From the NCBI RefSeq assembly GCF_000224145.3, contig NC_020174.2, positions 956,520-1,020,519 of the forward strand: 64,000 bases of DNA, read 5' to 3'. Positions within the stretch are counted from its first letter, which is position 1, and every line of letters starts with the position of its first letter. Under the pieces are notes generated by a model. It made no database searches. It was given only the letters and a program-made list of their open reading frames with translations, and had not been told where the DNA came from. The stretch is from Ciona intestinalis. Its lineage: Eukaryota; Chordata; Ascidiacea; Phlebobranchia; Cionidae. Below are positions 42,915-62,217 of this stretch, piece after piece. The position numbers and the translations under genes are program-made.

Positions 42915-44454
42915 CTTTAGGCTTCTTACATTGACACCTCCTTCCGCAGTGAGACGATTTACATCTACGCGAAAAAATAACGAATTATTTTTACAAGGAG
43001 CAAGAAATTGGGAAATCCCTTTGTCATAATGACTAATAATGACCTTTATTACGACGCAATGTAGTTTACTTGTTACCATCGCTAATTATAGCTGTATCCC
43101 GCCGTCTCTCAATGGTACAGAACATTTTTCTTGACGTTGTTTATGGTTTTACGCGACAAAGACCCGATGAACAATATATTTGACACTTGAAATTAAATGA
43201 TTCATAAATACCTGCAGTATGGTTGCGAATTGACGGCCGATACGTAACAGATACCATTGTTATGACAAAAACTTTGATCTAAACAAAGTTGGTCCTCGTT
43301 CCACGGTGTGACTGTAAAAATATTTGGTTGTTTATTTGCGAACAAGACAATGCTATTTGCGTGTAAATAAGCTGTCAGTTACAACAGAAGGTGCATTTCT
43401 TTTTTGACACGCTTATTAAATATCGTCACGTTCGCTTAAATGTCGCGCGTAGATTAGTTAGATTAGAATATCAAAACTGTATACACTGCCCCCTATAGTT
43501 TGCTAATTACGTTTTTTATACAAATGAAATAATGTATGTTTCTCTCATTTCTTAATACAGCGATCAATTAATCAAAATGTCAAAACTTATTAGAATTTGA
43601 AATTTGAACGCCGTGTATTATAGTTTATGTGTATATATAATCTATATACCAATACAGTGTTTGTTATATATCCAAACATACCGATACAACATTATATATA
43701 CCCCGACCTATGCTAGCAGACATATATGTAACCGGCATGAATATACATAGACATATGTTGCAACAACTGACGTACGAAAAGCCATTTGTACCAAGACGCC
43801 TTCAGGCAATTTCTACCAGCTAGCATGTTGTACGTATGTTTGTTTGCTAAGCTAAGACTCTGTAGAATTTGTTAACTGTTCTGATATTTTGTGTAAAATA
43901 TATATTGACACACTCGTTTAAAACGTTCCCTTATTGCGCTTTATATTTTAAAACCATTTTCAAAATGCTTGACGAGAATTTAACTTACAATAAATAAACC
44001 TATAGGGCTCGATTCCAGGCCGTGTAAGATCAAAATACTTTATTCTATATTTTAAATGGGCGAGTTCTTGTAGCTTAGCACGCCAGGGGGTTATAAGGCC
44101 AAAGTTTGCAAATTAACCAAACATTGTATATATGCACATTCTATTCTGTATGCGGGGGAGGTCCTACAGTGGGGCAGCGAACATTAGATTTAGCCGAGAA
44201 TTGCCCTATTATCCCAAACTGAACAATTAACAACTTACGTATATTCCTGCAGTTTCGGCCAGCGTTAATATACTGTGTTATGTTGATCGTCTTGATTAGC
44301 ACTTGTCGTTGTAACGTACAGCCATGATTAAGCGCCCTGCAGTCGGTGTCGAGCTGTGTTCTTAAATTGGAGCATGCAAGGCGTGGTTGGAACTCATTGC
44401 ACGACAAACGACACGAACACACCCCTCTTGCTGAAATTGGAATTGTAAAATTTG

Positions 44455-44662
44455 ATATATATAGTAAGGTAGGGGAAGATGGGACACCTTTAGCACACAA
44501 TATCCGAATAACCTGATCGTGTTTTAAACAATTAACAACGGTCTGTAGGCGTCGTAAGGATAGGATTTTATAATGCTTCGTATATTCTTTGTTTACTATT
44601 ACTACCAAATGGGACGAGAAAATAGAATAAAAATGTGTCCCGTTTACCCCGCCCTACTATAT
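44455..44662 (+). mobile_element. Palindromic MITE, copy 5
   Basis: TATAGTAAGGTAGGGGAAGA to CCCGTTTACCCCGCCCTACT, with the shared interior CCTGATCGTGTTTTAAACAA. Confidence 0.85.
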
Positions 44663-44876
44663 GAGGTTTTACTAATCTTGTAAAATTTAAATTGCAAATC
44701 GTTTAAAGGTCCAACTTTGGCCAAATCATTGCTGTGTTGGGTATAAAACAAAGCATTGTCATGCCATATACTGTAGGTTTAGAAAGTCACGAACATTTCA
44801 TGTTGCCACGTTTTACGTGCGGTTTAACAAAACCATGAAATGTAGCACTTACAAAGTTATACGAGCTCTATTAAAA

Positions 44877-45076
44877 ATATATAGCAGGGTGGGGAATATG
44901 GGACACCTTTTCATTCTATTTTCTCGTCCCATTTGGTCACAAACAAAAAAAATCGAAGAATTATAAAACCGTATCCTCTCGACTTACATAGACCGTTATT
45001 AATTGTTTTAAACATAATCAGGATGTTTGTATATTATGTGCTAAAGTTGTCCCATCTTACCCCACCCCTACTATAT
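44877..45076 (-). mobile_element. Palindromic MITE, copy 6 (opposite orientation)
   Basis: TATAGCAGGGTGGGGAATAT to CCATCTTACCCCACCCCTAC. The interior is in the reverse order to copy 5 (CATTCTATTTTCTCGTCCCA comes first). It lies only about 215 bases from copy 5, so the pair forms a larger inverted repeat. Confidence 0.85.
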
Positions 45077-47461
45077 GGCCGTATATAGTTAAAATACATT
45101 TTGTTCTAAACGAACTTTTCTCTATGTTAAACTTTTTTTTCTCTTTATTGTTTTTGTTTTTAGCAAAATAAAATATTGTCACTGTTTCTATGACAACACT
45201 GACGTAGAAGCTTACCTTGGTCACATGACCCATAAGGACAATCACTGTCTGTGACGCACGCGGTTGATGACGTCATTAATATTCCGAACAGAAAACCCAG
45301 GAAAATACCTGTGAACAGTTATTGTGTTATTAATAGAGAAAAGCACCATGGGAAAAGATGAATCAGCTGTTTTGAATTTGTGACTCAGGTGTTTTTACCG
45401 TGACGTAAATTTATTACTTGAAAATTCGAATTTTTCCCCGAAAAATATCTAAAAAGTTACTATTGGTTTTGTATTAAGTTCCCAGCCTATATTATGTTTT
45501 TGCCATTATTTCACAATTCTTCGTTATTTAGAACTAGTATGACCTTCGTTACCGTGAATTATTACAATATTCTACATGTATAGTTTGTCAGTCAAAATAA
45601 TACAATACCAAAGAAAACTAAATATACTTAAAGCGACCCAAACAATATAATATGCATCACATCATGGTCACGCATGAGTAGTTAATCCGGCAACCACGTG
45701 TCTTCACCATTCGCCGGCAAATAATAATAATAATTGATAAGAGTTATAATCATTCTGTAGATATAGCTGCAGGCAGTGTTACCTTGTATGTAAGTTTGTA
45801 CCATCCTTTTGGTGGTGGGGATACTATATATTCGTAAAAATTAAACTGTTAAAACTAGAATTCGTAATCTGCAAAAAATTGTATAAGTTATTACGATGGG
45901 AATTAAATCCTGTAGTAATAACAAGTTTATCTAACCCGCTTTAACTTGTATCTTCTAAATGTTATCCTTATTTTGCTTTAAAACTTGTTAAGCAACTTGA
46001 ATAATTTACAAAACAATCTTTATATTGATGATAAAATACGAGCTAGGTTTAAGCGCCATAAACAAGTGATTGCTGATATGTCGAACGAAAAGTTAGATAA
46101 ACCCCCGCTTTTATAAATCCATTTCTAATCGAAATAATTTTTTAACCCATAAAAATACAAGGTAGTCGTTAAGATTTAAAATGCACCGCTATGTTAACAT
46201 GTTGTACGTAGTTTTTTATTTATTTTTTCGATAAAATCTGCGGATTATATCTTTATGGCTTACTTATATATAAACACGCGGGCGTGCTGCCTCTAATTCT
46301 TACTCCCAATACCTGCATCAAAATATTCATCCCGCTCTTCTGTATATAGTTGGCAAAACCCATTTTTTGGTTTTCGTCCTACTGAACTGACGGACTAGTT
46401 AAAAGAGTCCAAAAAGAAAAAGCAAAAAACAAGTTTTGTAGCTTTTAACGTTTCAAAGAATCACCACAAATCCGAAATTTGGCCAAAATCAAATAAACAC
46501 AGACATAAAACAACCGTTCATTGTAGATCTACATCTGGCCATTCAAGTACATTCTCATACATTTATTTTTTCTTTTCACGATTATTTTCTGGGTAGACGT
46601 TTCCGTTTTAAATTTCAAAAAAAATATATTTTTGCGAAAACCCTTTATGGAAAATCTATGTTGCGACGAATTCAATTTATTCGTATTTTTAACGTATGCG
46701 TTTTTTTATTCGTAATTTCAACGAGTATAAAGCATTTATAAACCCAACTGCTTCGCTATACCGACATGACAGCGCTAAAAACGTGCAGCTACCACGTGCT
46801 GATTCTAACCGCCGACAGACACTTCATAGCCGCGACTTACAAACTGGTTTTGCTAAATTTTTAAGACAAGCCACCATGGACTTTACACCTTCACAAACTT
46901 GCAGTGTTGACCAAATGTATTAAGATTATTTTTGGAGTTAACTAAAATTCTCCAAAAAATTGGAGTGTTTTTACTTAAACACATTTTAAGCATATTCCCA
47001 TGTTCACTGTTATTTCCAGCCCGCGTATGCTGGGAAAACTGCCGAGTCTCCACTATTTTAAATAGACTATACTACAAACTCTTATTTGACGTTTTAAAGT
47101 TTTTCTAATAGATAACCAGTTCAATTTTCAAAAATACTAACGTCTGTAAGAACCCGTGTCTTGAGTCCAAATAATTTTATAATTGAATACACATTTCAAT
47201 CACTATATATTTCATATTCCCCACTTTAACACTTTAACCTACCACGAAACACACAATCTTGCTTTATAATTGCAAAGGTAACGAACTGCTATATTTTACA
47301 ACAGAAATTCACTTCTCGGTAAAAATGCTCAAATGTATCTGGTTGAGTCTAAAATTTTTCAAAATATTCTCATCATATCTACGATTGCCCCAAACAACCC
47401 ACAAATACAAGATCACATTATGAACCTCATTTCTAAGTGACCCTAAGATCGAGTTGCGCCG

Positions 47462-47532
47462 CTATTTATATTCGCGCGCCAATTATGACGTTGCGAGCCA
47501 TTTTTTCACGCGTTTATGGCGCGCCGGGAAAC
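47462..47532 (-). promoter_or_regulatory. Promoter-like cluster on the minus strand (TATA, CCAAT, CRE half-site, GCGCGCC boxes)
   Basis: Read on the minus strand: TTTCCCGGCGCGCC (E2F-like), AACGTCATAATTGG (CRE-like half plus CCAAT), GGCGCGCGAA, then the TATA box TATAAATAG (plus 47462-47470). The order and roughly 20-60 base spacing are those of a classical TATA promoter, with a start expected near 47435. I see no long ORF or recognisable RNA downstream, so the transcript is unknown. Confidence 0.45.
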
Positions 47533-48060
47533 GTTTTAATATATCGTTATTCAAAAGTGGCGAATGTATATTTAAAATTCTGGTTTACGCGATTGCACAT
47601 TTAACTTCCCCGGCTTACGTTGCACCATTCACCACCAAAGTTTTAATTTGATTCAGAAAAAGTATAATCGAAATATTTACCTAAAAAGGGAATGTTTAAA
47701 CATGGATATTCAACTAATGAGAACGCCGTATATTTTGAATTCATTTCTTTGCACTTATTTAAAAAAATAAGTGTCCAAATTAACAATTTGTATTTTTGTA
47801 AAATAATAAAAAGGAGAAGTCTAATTATAACATGTCGTAGTCTAAACTGGCAAAATTTCTATATTTTTTTTTATTTTAAACCGAAGGCAATATTTAGGGT
47901 TCGCTTTGGGTTCGCTTTCGAAAAATGAATCTAACTTCGTTTTACGAAGATTTTGTATTTTTTTATGGATTGTAGAATTAATATGGTTTTAGTATAGAAT
48001 CAAGTGCTATGAAATACACAACTAAAAATAGTGAAGTTCAAGGAATTTAAACGTTATTTA

Positions 48061-48264
48061 TTATAGTAGGGTAGAGGGAAGACGGGACATCTTTAGCACA
48101 TAATATCTAAATATTCTGGTCATGTTTTAAACAATTTATAACGGTTTATGGGAGCCGTGAGATTACGGATTTATATTTCTTTAAATGTTTTTTGTTTATT
48201 ACCAAATGGGACGAGAAAATGGAATGAAAAGGTGTCCCATCTTCCCCCACCCTACTCTATATAT
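48061..48264 (+). mobile_element. Palindromic MITE, copy 7
   Basis: TATAGTAGGGTAGAGGGAAG to CATCTTCCCCCACCCTACTC, with CATGTTTTAAACAATTTATA and ACCAAATGGGACGAGAAAAT inside. One of the best preserved copies. Confidence 0.85.
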
Positions 48265-50301
48265 TTCGCCTAAAATGATATAATTCTCTTGTTCAAACGT
48301 ATCGATTTAATCCTAGATTATTGAGGTAAAACAAAGTTCATGTCAAGATTCTTGCCAGACCTTCACCTTATATCAGTTTAGATGAATATTTTCGCTTTAA
48401 CAAAAACACTTTTTTTTTCATTTTTACGTCTTAAAAATATTGGCGAGTTTCCCAAAATACCGAGACGGATTGTCTGTGTTTTAATTGAATTAAATTAATC
48501 CTTTCATAATGAAGGACGGTAGTTAAACTGTATCAACGCAGGTTCGTCGGTTTTTTCCGATCTGGGGATTTTCGAAGCTACTTCCACTCAAACTAATACC
48601 CGGAAAAGATTTGGTTCTCAAAATAGAAATTAAGAATTTACGTTCGGACAAAGCTACAAATAAATACTGGTGTTTCAGTTCGATTATATTTCTACGTTTT
48701 TAAGCCACTACGATTTATGTGTTTTGCTGTTAACAGTGTATGTGTTCGTTTTAGGTATACACAGAAATGTAGGATTTAAAGTTAAATTTTATTAACACAG
48801 CAGAAATCGTATGGTCTGTTGACATTGTTTAAAAAAAGTTTTATTTTTGTGGTTATTATTATTTCACTGTGCTGGCAATAATTGATATAATGCGTTGTAC
48901 ACCTTTTATAAGTCCTTACATTTAATAAAATCATACAGTACAAAACGTTATACAACAAACACTTTGGGCTCGTATACATTTAAATAAATTGGACAAAAAT
49001 AGGTCAAAAGTTCACCTTGTATGTTCCCCTATACTATATGCCTTCTTACGTTAAAAAGCGAAAATCAAAATTGTCCAAAGACGAAACTTAATCAATATTA
49101 AATTGAATTGCATTAAAACGGAAACTGTAGATCTAGCACGATAGCTTGGCACGTTATGTCGTGAACGCTGTGTATTTGACTTCGTGCCAAAAGGGATATT
49201 GTTGAAGTAAATGTCAGTCAACGACAAATCTTGATAGAATCAATGTGTTTTATGTTGGGTGAAAAATGGTATGTCTGTTATTAATGTGATTTATATTATC
49301 TATTATTAATTATAGCATTTGATGCTTGTTTTATGCGGCATTGAGATGTTAAAGCGATTGTCGTTTTGCATTTGTACTTTTTTCCCTATTGTTTTATGGA
49401 AAATACAATTAGTTGTGTTTTGGATGATAAATTGTGCTTTTTTTAGTGAAACTCTGGCCTAAATTCCAAGTTTCCTTTAAAAGATCAGGCCAAAGCTCGT
49501 CATATAGCATATTATTCATATAAAATATAATCTAGGAAATTTTATAAAATATATTTCTCAATTGTTACTAAAATAGCTAAAACATTAATTTCTAAACTGA
49601 TTAAACAGGACATACATGTAACTTGAAATTAAAACCGAAAGTTCTAGCTACACATTCCAGAAATATACACCTTCAATAAGCAACGAAAATATCCGGGAAA
49701 CACCCGTAATTTCCGTAATTTTTGAACCTATTTTTGAACCTAAACAAATTCTAATTTCTTTAATTTATAACAACTCAGATCAAATGTTCAAAGTTGTTAT
49801 AATTAGTACGAGGTAAGATTGTACCGGCACGGAATGATAGAGACTTAAATAAACTGCAACAAATCCGTTGCCGCAGGTCAAATACCGGTTTGTTCTGTCG
49901 TATGTCATATTATGTTGATGTTTAGGTCGCCTGGGTATAAAACTAAAACCGGGCATTAAGTGTTGCCAGATATTTTTACTGGGTGTTTTGAGATATTTTT
50001 ACAGTGTTGCCAGAAAACGCAGTATTGAAATATATTTTTACTTTAGCCACATTAATTGTGTTTTTAGAATGTTTCAGTTTTGGCATCACTGTTTTGAACA
50101 TTCCTAGACGTTTAATATGAAGTTTCAAAGTTTACCGACACTTAACGTAAACTATTTTTATGAATGGAATATTTCTCTCGGTACGGCTATACGTAATTGG
50201 CTGATAATAGCTATCATTTCGTCACAATGCCGAATGCTGATTGGTCCCGCCGTGGGTTTGTGACAGAACAATTACAATCGCGTACTTTTATAGCGCGTAG
50301 A

Positions 50302-50466
50302 GTATAGGTTGGGGTAAGTTTTTATTCTTTTTATTATCCCACTTGCCAGTAAACAAAGAATATTTACAAAATTTTACAACCGTATCTTCACGACTTTAAA
50401 AACTTATTTAATTGTTAAAACGCAATTAGGAAATATGGGTGTTATATGGTAAAAGCACTATATAAA
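50302..50466 (-). mobile_element. MITE, copy 8 (partial)
   Basis: GTATAGGTTGGGGTAAG, AGTAAACAAAGAATATTTAC and TAATTGTTAAAACGC match the reverse order of the family. The right terminus is lost. Confidence 0.6.
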
Positions 50467-51589
50467 AAATCTATAGCGACGTAAAATGTTTGAAAACACG
50501 ATATATAGAAATATTAAAGCTCGTGATCGAGAGGTATGACGTCATTTCCGGTGTGCATGAAATTACCGAACATGGGGGTTGTGATTTATTGGAAAGTTCG
50601 AGTTGTAAACTTTTTATGACACGTGCCAGGTGCCATAGTGAACTTCTACATATCAGGATGTGTTTAGATTTGTGAAAATTTCCGATAATAAGGTTTATTA
50701 TTAGAACAGCGCGTGTGCGCTGATGTATAGATATGTTTTATGATATAGCTGGTTTGAGGCTTAACGCCGTAAGGGGATTTGTGAAGTTTTAAGTTAAAGA
50801 TCAAACGATTATATTGCTATAATATAATGGTCAAGTGCTACGAAATACGTAAATCTGGTCATAAAAATAGGATAGCACTCTTAAACGACAATCCTCTATT
50901 TTTTATTAAAATGAAGCATACTTCAGCATGGTCATTCATGTTTTCCAAAAGGTATTCTTCATTTTTCTTTAAAAAGTCGATTGTACGGCAAAGGACATTA
51001 GGCCATAACATAGAGACATAATGGCTATTGCTGCAAACTAACAGTCACTTATATATTGTTCAAATAACAAAACTAAAGTTGAAAGGATAAACTTTTGACC
51101 CGACAGAGAGCATACGGTTAATACGCGTGTATTGTAATTAATCTTAATTTATCATTTTTTAAAGCAGTCAGATAATTAACAGATGATGATAATACAAAGT
51201 ACATAATCTATGCTTTTTGGAAGTATTAATTACTCTTGTGACGTCACAGTAAGGTCAACGTTACCGGATATTACGTCATAAAGAAACGATAATTAATTTG
51301 TCTAGCTGGAAACACGATTATTTTCCGTTTTTGTTGGAATTTAAAACATTTATTAAAAATACATGTCGTGATTTTGGTCGCTTCCATGTTTTATCCGTGT
51401 TATGACGTCATTATGAAACCGGAAACAGCAACGAGACTATAAGAGCTTTCCGTTTCGAAATCTATTTTTACCCCAAGACACTCCCCTGCCTGCTTAAAAT
51501 ACGCACATGCCCTTAATTATGATGTCATAATGTTACTTTTAATGTCCTGACTCAACGTTGAATGATTGAATAAGTGAAAATTACGAAAC

Positions 51590-51835
51590 TTGTTTTAATG
51601 TTGCGCGACAACGACAGTCGTTATAACATGGGTGTTCTGTTTTATACGTAACCGCAATTTTAACTTTTTGGGGGATTTCTTTATTTTTCTGCAGTGTACA
51701 ATTTAGGCAATCATACCACTGGTTGGATAAACTGCCATTAAGTATCTTGGCCATAACACGCATGCTCACAATGGTAGCAGCGACGAGCCTCGAACCCTTG
51801 GCCATTGGCAAGCATGTTACGCAACGCTGGACAAA
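51590..51835 (-). mobile_element. SINE, almost full length
   Basis: Tail side GCGCGACAACGACAGTCGTT, centre TGCCATTAAGTATCTTGGCC, then GTAGCAGCGACGAGCCTCGA. The minus-strand B box GGTTCGAGGCTCG is intact. The head (A box) is degenerate. Confidence 0.8.
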
Positions 51836-52398
51836 AATCCTAAACATGGTGACGTCACAGAGGATATAATAATCAACTTCCGTTGCGTGTTTCGAGAAGT
51901 TCCGTTAGATTATGTGACGTAACACACGTTTCGACAATAGTAGCAACAATTCTAATTTTAAACATTTTGTTTAATTCGGGATTTTTCGTCGACATTTTAT
52001 TATTAAAAATTAAACTAGAAAAAGGCAAAGTTTGAAACAGGAATTAACGTGTTTTGTATTCACATGGCTAGAATAGGCGCAATTTGCATATATTGACCAA
52101 ATTTTAAAAAGTCCATGCTTTTAGATCATATTTTTATTTGGATTTTATTAATGATCATAATGTTAAAAACTATTCGCAATAAAAAATTCTGGTTATAGAA
52201 TTCCCGATTTGTTTCTATGACAATTTAAAAAAGTTTTTCTTTATAAATTACTTGGATGATGAAACCATTCTGGTTTATTAAGCAACTTTCAGCCATCGTT
52301 CAAGACCAATTGGATCTCGCTATATTGTATAGGACCCGACAAATATAGAGTTGAAACCCATTGTTTTGTGGACTATTAATTTATGGATTTAAATTGTT

Positions 52399-52688
52399 AG
52401 GAGACGGCTACCATAGATCGTTGTGAAGTGTTTAAAACACGATCAGGATATTTGGATATTATGCTAAAAGTGTCCCATCTTTCACCACCCTACTATATAG
52501 TAGGTTAGGGTAGGATGGCCCACATTTTCAGTCCCTTTTATTGCCCCATTTGGTAGTAAACAAAGAATCTTCACAGAAATATATACCCGTATCTTTATGA
52601 CTCTTGAAAAATCTTTCCTAATTGTTCAAAACACGATTAGAAAATATGGGATGTTATATGCTCTAACGGTATCCATCCTACCCCGTAG
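52399..52688 (-). mobile_element. Two abutting MITE copies (9 and 10)
   Basis: A partial copy ending CACCACCCTACTATATAG near 52498 runs directly into a second copy starting TATAGTAGGTTAGGGTAGGA and ending CCATCCTACCCCGTA at 52688. The second copy has a different sub-family interior (TTTTCAGTCCCTTTTATTGC). Confidence 0.75.
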
Positions 52689-53292
52689 TTCTAAAGGTCT
52701 TTATTTCACAGCGCCGTTTACGCCACGCGGTAAGCGCTGCTTACTATGACGTAATAGGCGCGTAAATTATTATATAATTGCTAATCCACGCTACGCGGAA
52801 TTATATCCACACCCAACCCAACAACATATATTTTACAATAAAGGTGTGCCATCTGTAAGCTAACCTACTGACCTCACCTTATGACCATTAACTATAAGTT
52901 ATCGTAGTTATAAATATAAGTTACCAATGTAGAAGCGCCTTAAATAACTCCTATTGTGCGTGGCCACTTTTGACCTAATTTGGGTTTTATTTTTTATTAA
53001 AATTTGATTATGTTTACTCGCCGTCGCACCAACGTAATCTTCAATCGCGACTAGGAGAAAAGAAGCGTCGGTGACAATTATGACGTCACAAATAGGAAAG
53101 GGTTTTACGCGCAATCATATTGTTGCGAATCTTAAGGGTCAAGTTTCCATGTTTTGTCACGAAGATTTTTTGCTTCTAAATCTAGAATATTTCATGCGTT
53201 TGATGACGTCACAGAAGAATACGTTTGTAAAATTTTACATCAGTCACCTATATGAGAAAACTCCTGAATAAATAATCTTCAAGTTTCACACG

Positions 53293-53400
53293 TGATAGCT
53301 CGTAAAGCGGGCACGAAGTGCATGAAAACAAAACACCCATGTTATAACGACTGTCGTTGCCCTGCCATGCAAGAATGAATAAGTTTCATTCATCATGATT
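53293..53400 (+). mobile_element. SINE tail
   Basis: GCTCGTAAAGCGGGCACGAA, ACACCCATGTTATAACGACT, TGCCCTGCCATGCAAG and a CATTCATCAT end. Confidence 0.75.
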
Positions 53401-53937
53401 AAACCATTCAGAGTGCATGAACCTACTCATGGGAATCCCCATGTTGTGAAATCGAACGGTAACCTCTCTACATAAATTTGACTTTGTTTGCTCATAATCC
53501 ACATCCGCTTTCGATGACGTGTTTGATGGTGACGTCAGCAGTACATTTTACATCATGATATGTGAGAGTGCAAAAGTTGAATAAGTATATTTTGATCTGG
53601 AATTTTTTCTGTCATTCACGTGACGTCACTACTCGTGACGTCATGGGAGAATCGTTCTAAGAAATGAAACCGAAGTTAAATTTAAACTTGTAAATTTTTA
53701 CTTTCATTATTTTGGACGCGTGAAGCGGAAACAACAATGGTTTATTATGAGGTCATATAGAAACGTTAAATAAATAATCAACTTTTTCGTCGATTTCCGA
53801 AACTGGTTTTAAGTTTATTCGTCAAGTTCATAACCCTTAGTAATAAAACAGACAACTTATTTCCGATTGGTATAAAAAGTTTCTCCGTATCCGATAACGT
53901 CATTAGTGAATTAATAATTTCCGTCATTAATATAAAT

Positions 53938-54061
53938 ATAGTGCTGTGGGGGAACATGGGACACCTTTAGCACATACTATTCAAGTATGCTGATTGTGGT
54001 GTACAATAGGCCTTTTGCAGGATTAGGTCACGTGCTTGGATACCGCATAGCAACGCCATGT
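53938..54061 (+). mobile_element. MITE, copy 11, truncated by assembly gap
   Basis: GTGCTGTGGGGGAACATGGG, ACACCTTTAGCACATACTAT; family resemblance is lost from about 54000 and the sequence then enters the N run. Confidence 0.6.
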
Positions 54062-54192
54062 NNNNNNNNNNNNNNNNNNNNNNNNNNNNNNNNNNNNNNN
54101 NNNNNNNNNNNNNNNNNNNNNNNNNNNNNNNNNNNNNNNNNNNNNNNNNNNNNNNNNNNNNNNNNNNNNNNNNNNNNNNNNNNNNNNNNNNN
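54062..54192. other. Assembly gap (N run) upstream of DHX16
   Basis: 131 undetermined bases, 204 bases before the first visible DHX16 coding position. Confidence 0.99.
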
Positions 54193-54396
54193 CCATACAT
54201 ATAACATATAACTTTGAAAAAGATTTGGAATTGTTTATTTGCATAAACAGTGAAAGTGCTTGCTATCGATTTACCACATTTGCAACTTTGTGGCGAATGT
54301 TACTCTGCGTGACTGACAACCCAATAGTGATCACAACTTGTGTCTGCTTGTAAATTAAAAAACAGATGACCTTTATACAATATATTCTCCACAGAA

Positions 54397-61498
<7,102 letters not shown>

Positions 61499-62217
61499 AA
61501 ATCTTATATATTGCAATGGAAATATAATATGAATGTATGGCCAGATGGTGGCGCTGTCAAGGTAGAAATCTCGAAGATTTGCGGTTATATTATGATGTCT
61601 TAATCATAATTGCATTATCCATTGTTTCAGACAATGATCTAAAAATAGGATCTTTAAAATTCTTGTGGAATTTTTAATAAATATTCTAATATGATCATTC
61701 TTTGCTTTGTACATGGTAGCTTCCAGTAGTGCTTGTTGTGTTTCCAGTGGATTTGGTTTGGCCTTAAACTGTAGCCTTTTGGCTTTTATTATAATCATGT
61801 AAGTTGTATATTTAATTGGCAACCAAACTTTGTGATATTTGTTTGCTTATTATTTTTTTGTTAGAAATTTTTTATTTACCTTTGAAAGTTTGACTTGTGT
61901 AGCTCGGCAGTGGATATGATGCTACTCAATTATGCAAAGGTGAGACTTTATTACAAGTTGTTTGGCGTAAATGGATTTTTACACAGTTTAATTTACAGAC
62001 AAAGGAAAAAGATTTACAGAATCAAACGAAGAAACAAATCGTAAAAAAACAAAGGTAAGTGCATTAGTTTTTGTCATTGTCTCAATATTGAACTGTCTGA
62101 AAAAAAAAATTTCCGAACTCTGTGTTATTTTTGATTTAATAATATTCTGAACCGCGAAAAAATTAGTCAAAGAGCAATTTTCACAAAAGTTTGGCATTTT
62201 TTAAGTTCTGACAAAAA
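61499..62217. other. Convergent 3' region between DHX16 and CFAP157
   Basis: AATAAA at 61676-61681 is a good polyA signal for DHX16. TTTAAT at about 62135-62140 (ATTAAA on the minus strand) could serve CFAP157. Three plus-strand exon-like blocks (61529-61561, 61903-61939, 61999-62054) join in frame, but have no proven role. Confidence 0.55.
61676..61681 (+). terminator. Polyadenylation signal of DHX16
   Basis: AATAAA lies about 180 bases after the DHX16 stop codon. Confidence 0.6.

Larger units (their letters stand above)
39260..54394. other. About 15 kb without a recognisable gene
   Basis: Apart from the 3'UTR of ANKHD1/mask, no ORF here shows splice sites or similarity I recognise. The longest frames (41367-41873 and 44141-44608, both minus) overlap MITE copies and have no coding character. 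The region holds at least nine MITE copies, several SINE tails and fifteen TGACGTCA octamers. It also holds two promoter-like clusters (42847-42914 and 47462-47530) and the gap at 54062-54192. CpG is much commoner than inside the flanking genes. For a compact tunicate genome this is a long gene-free interval. Confidence 0.75.

Noticed and set aside
44141..44608. 155-codon minus-strand ORF
   Set aside because: It runs through MITE copy 5; its sequence is the translation of repeat DNA.
46696..46923. 75-codon plus ORF with a perfect Kozak context (GCCACCATGG) inside
   Set aside because: No homology or splice structure. The minus strand there has a short ORF with a GTAAGT as well, so coding cannot be decided; likely chance.
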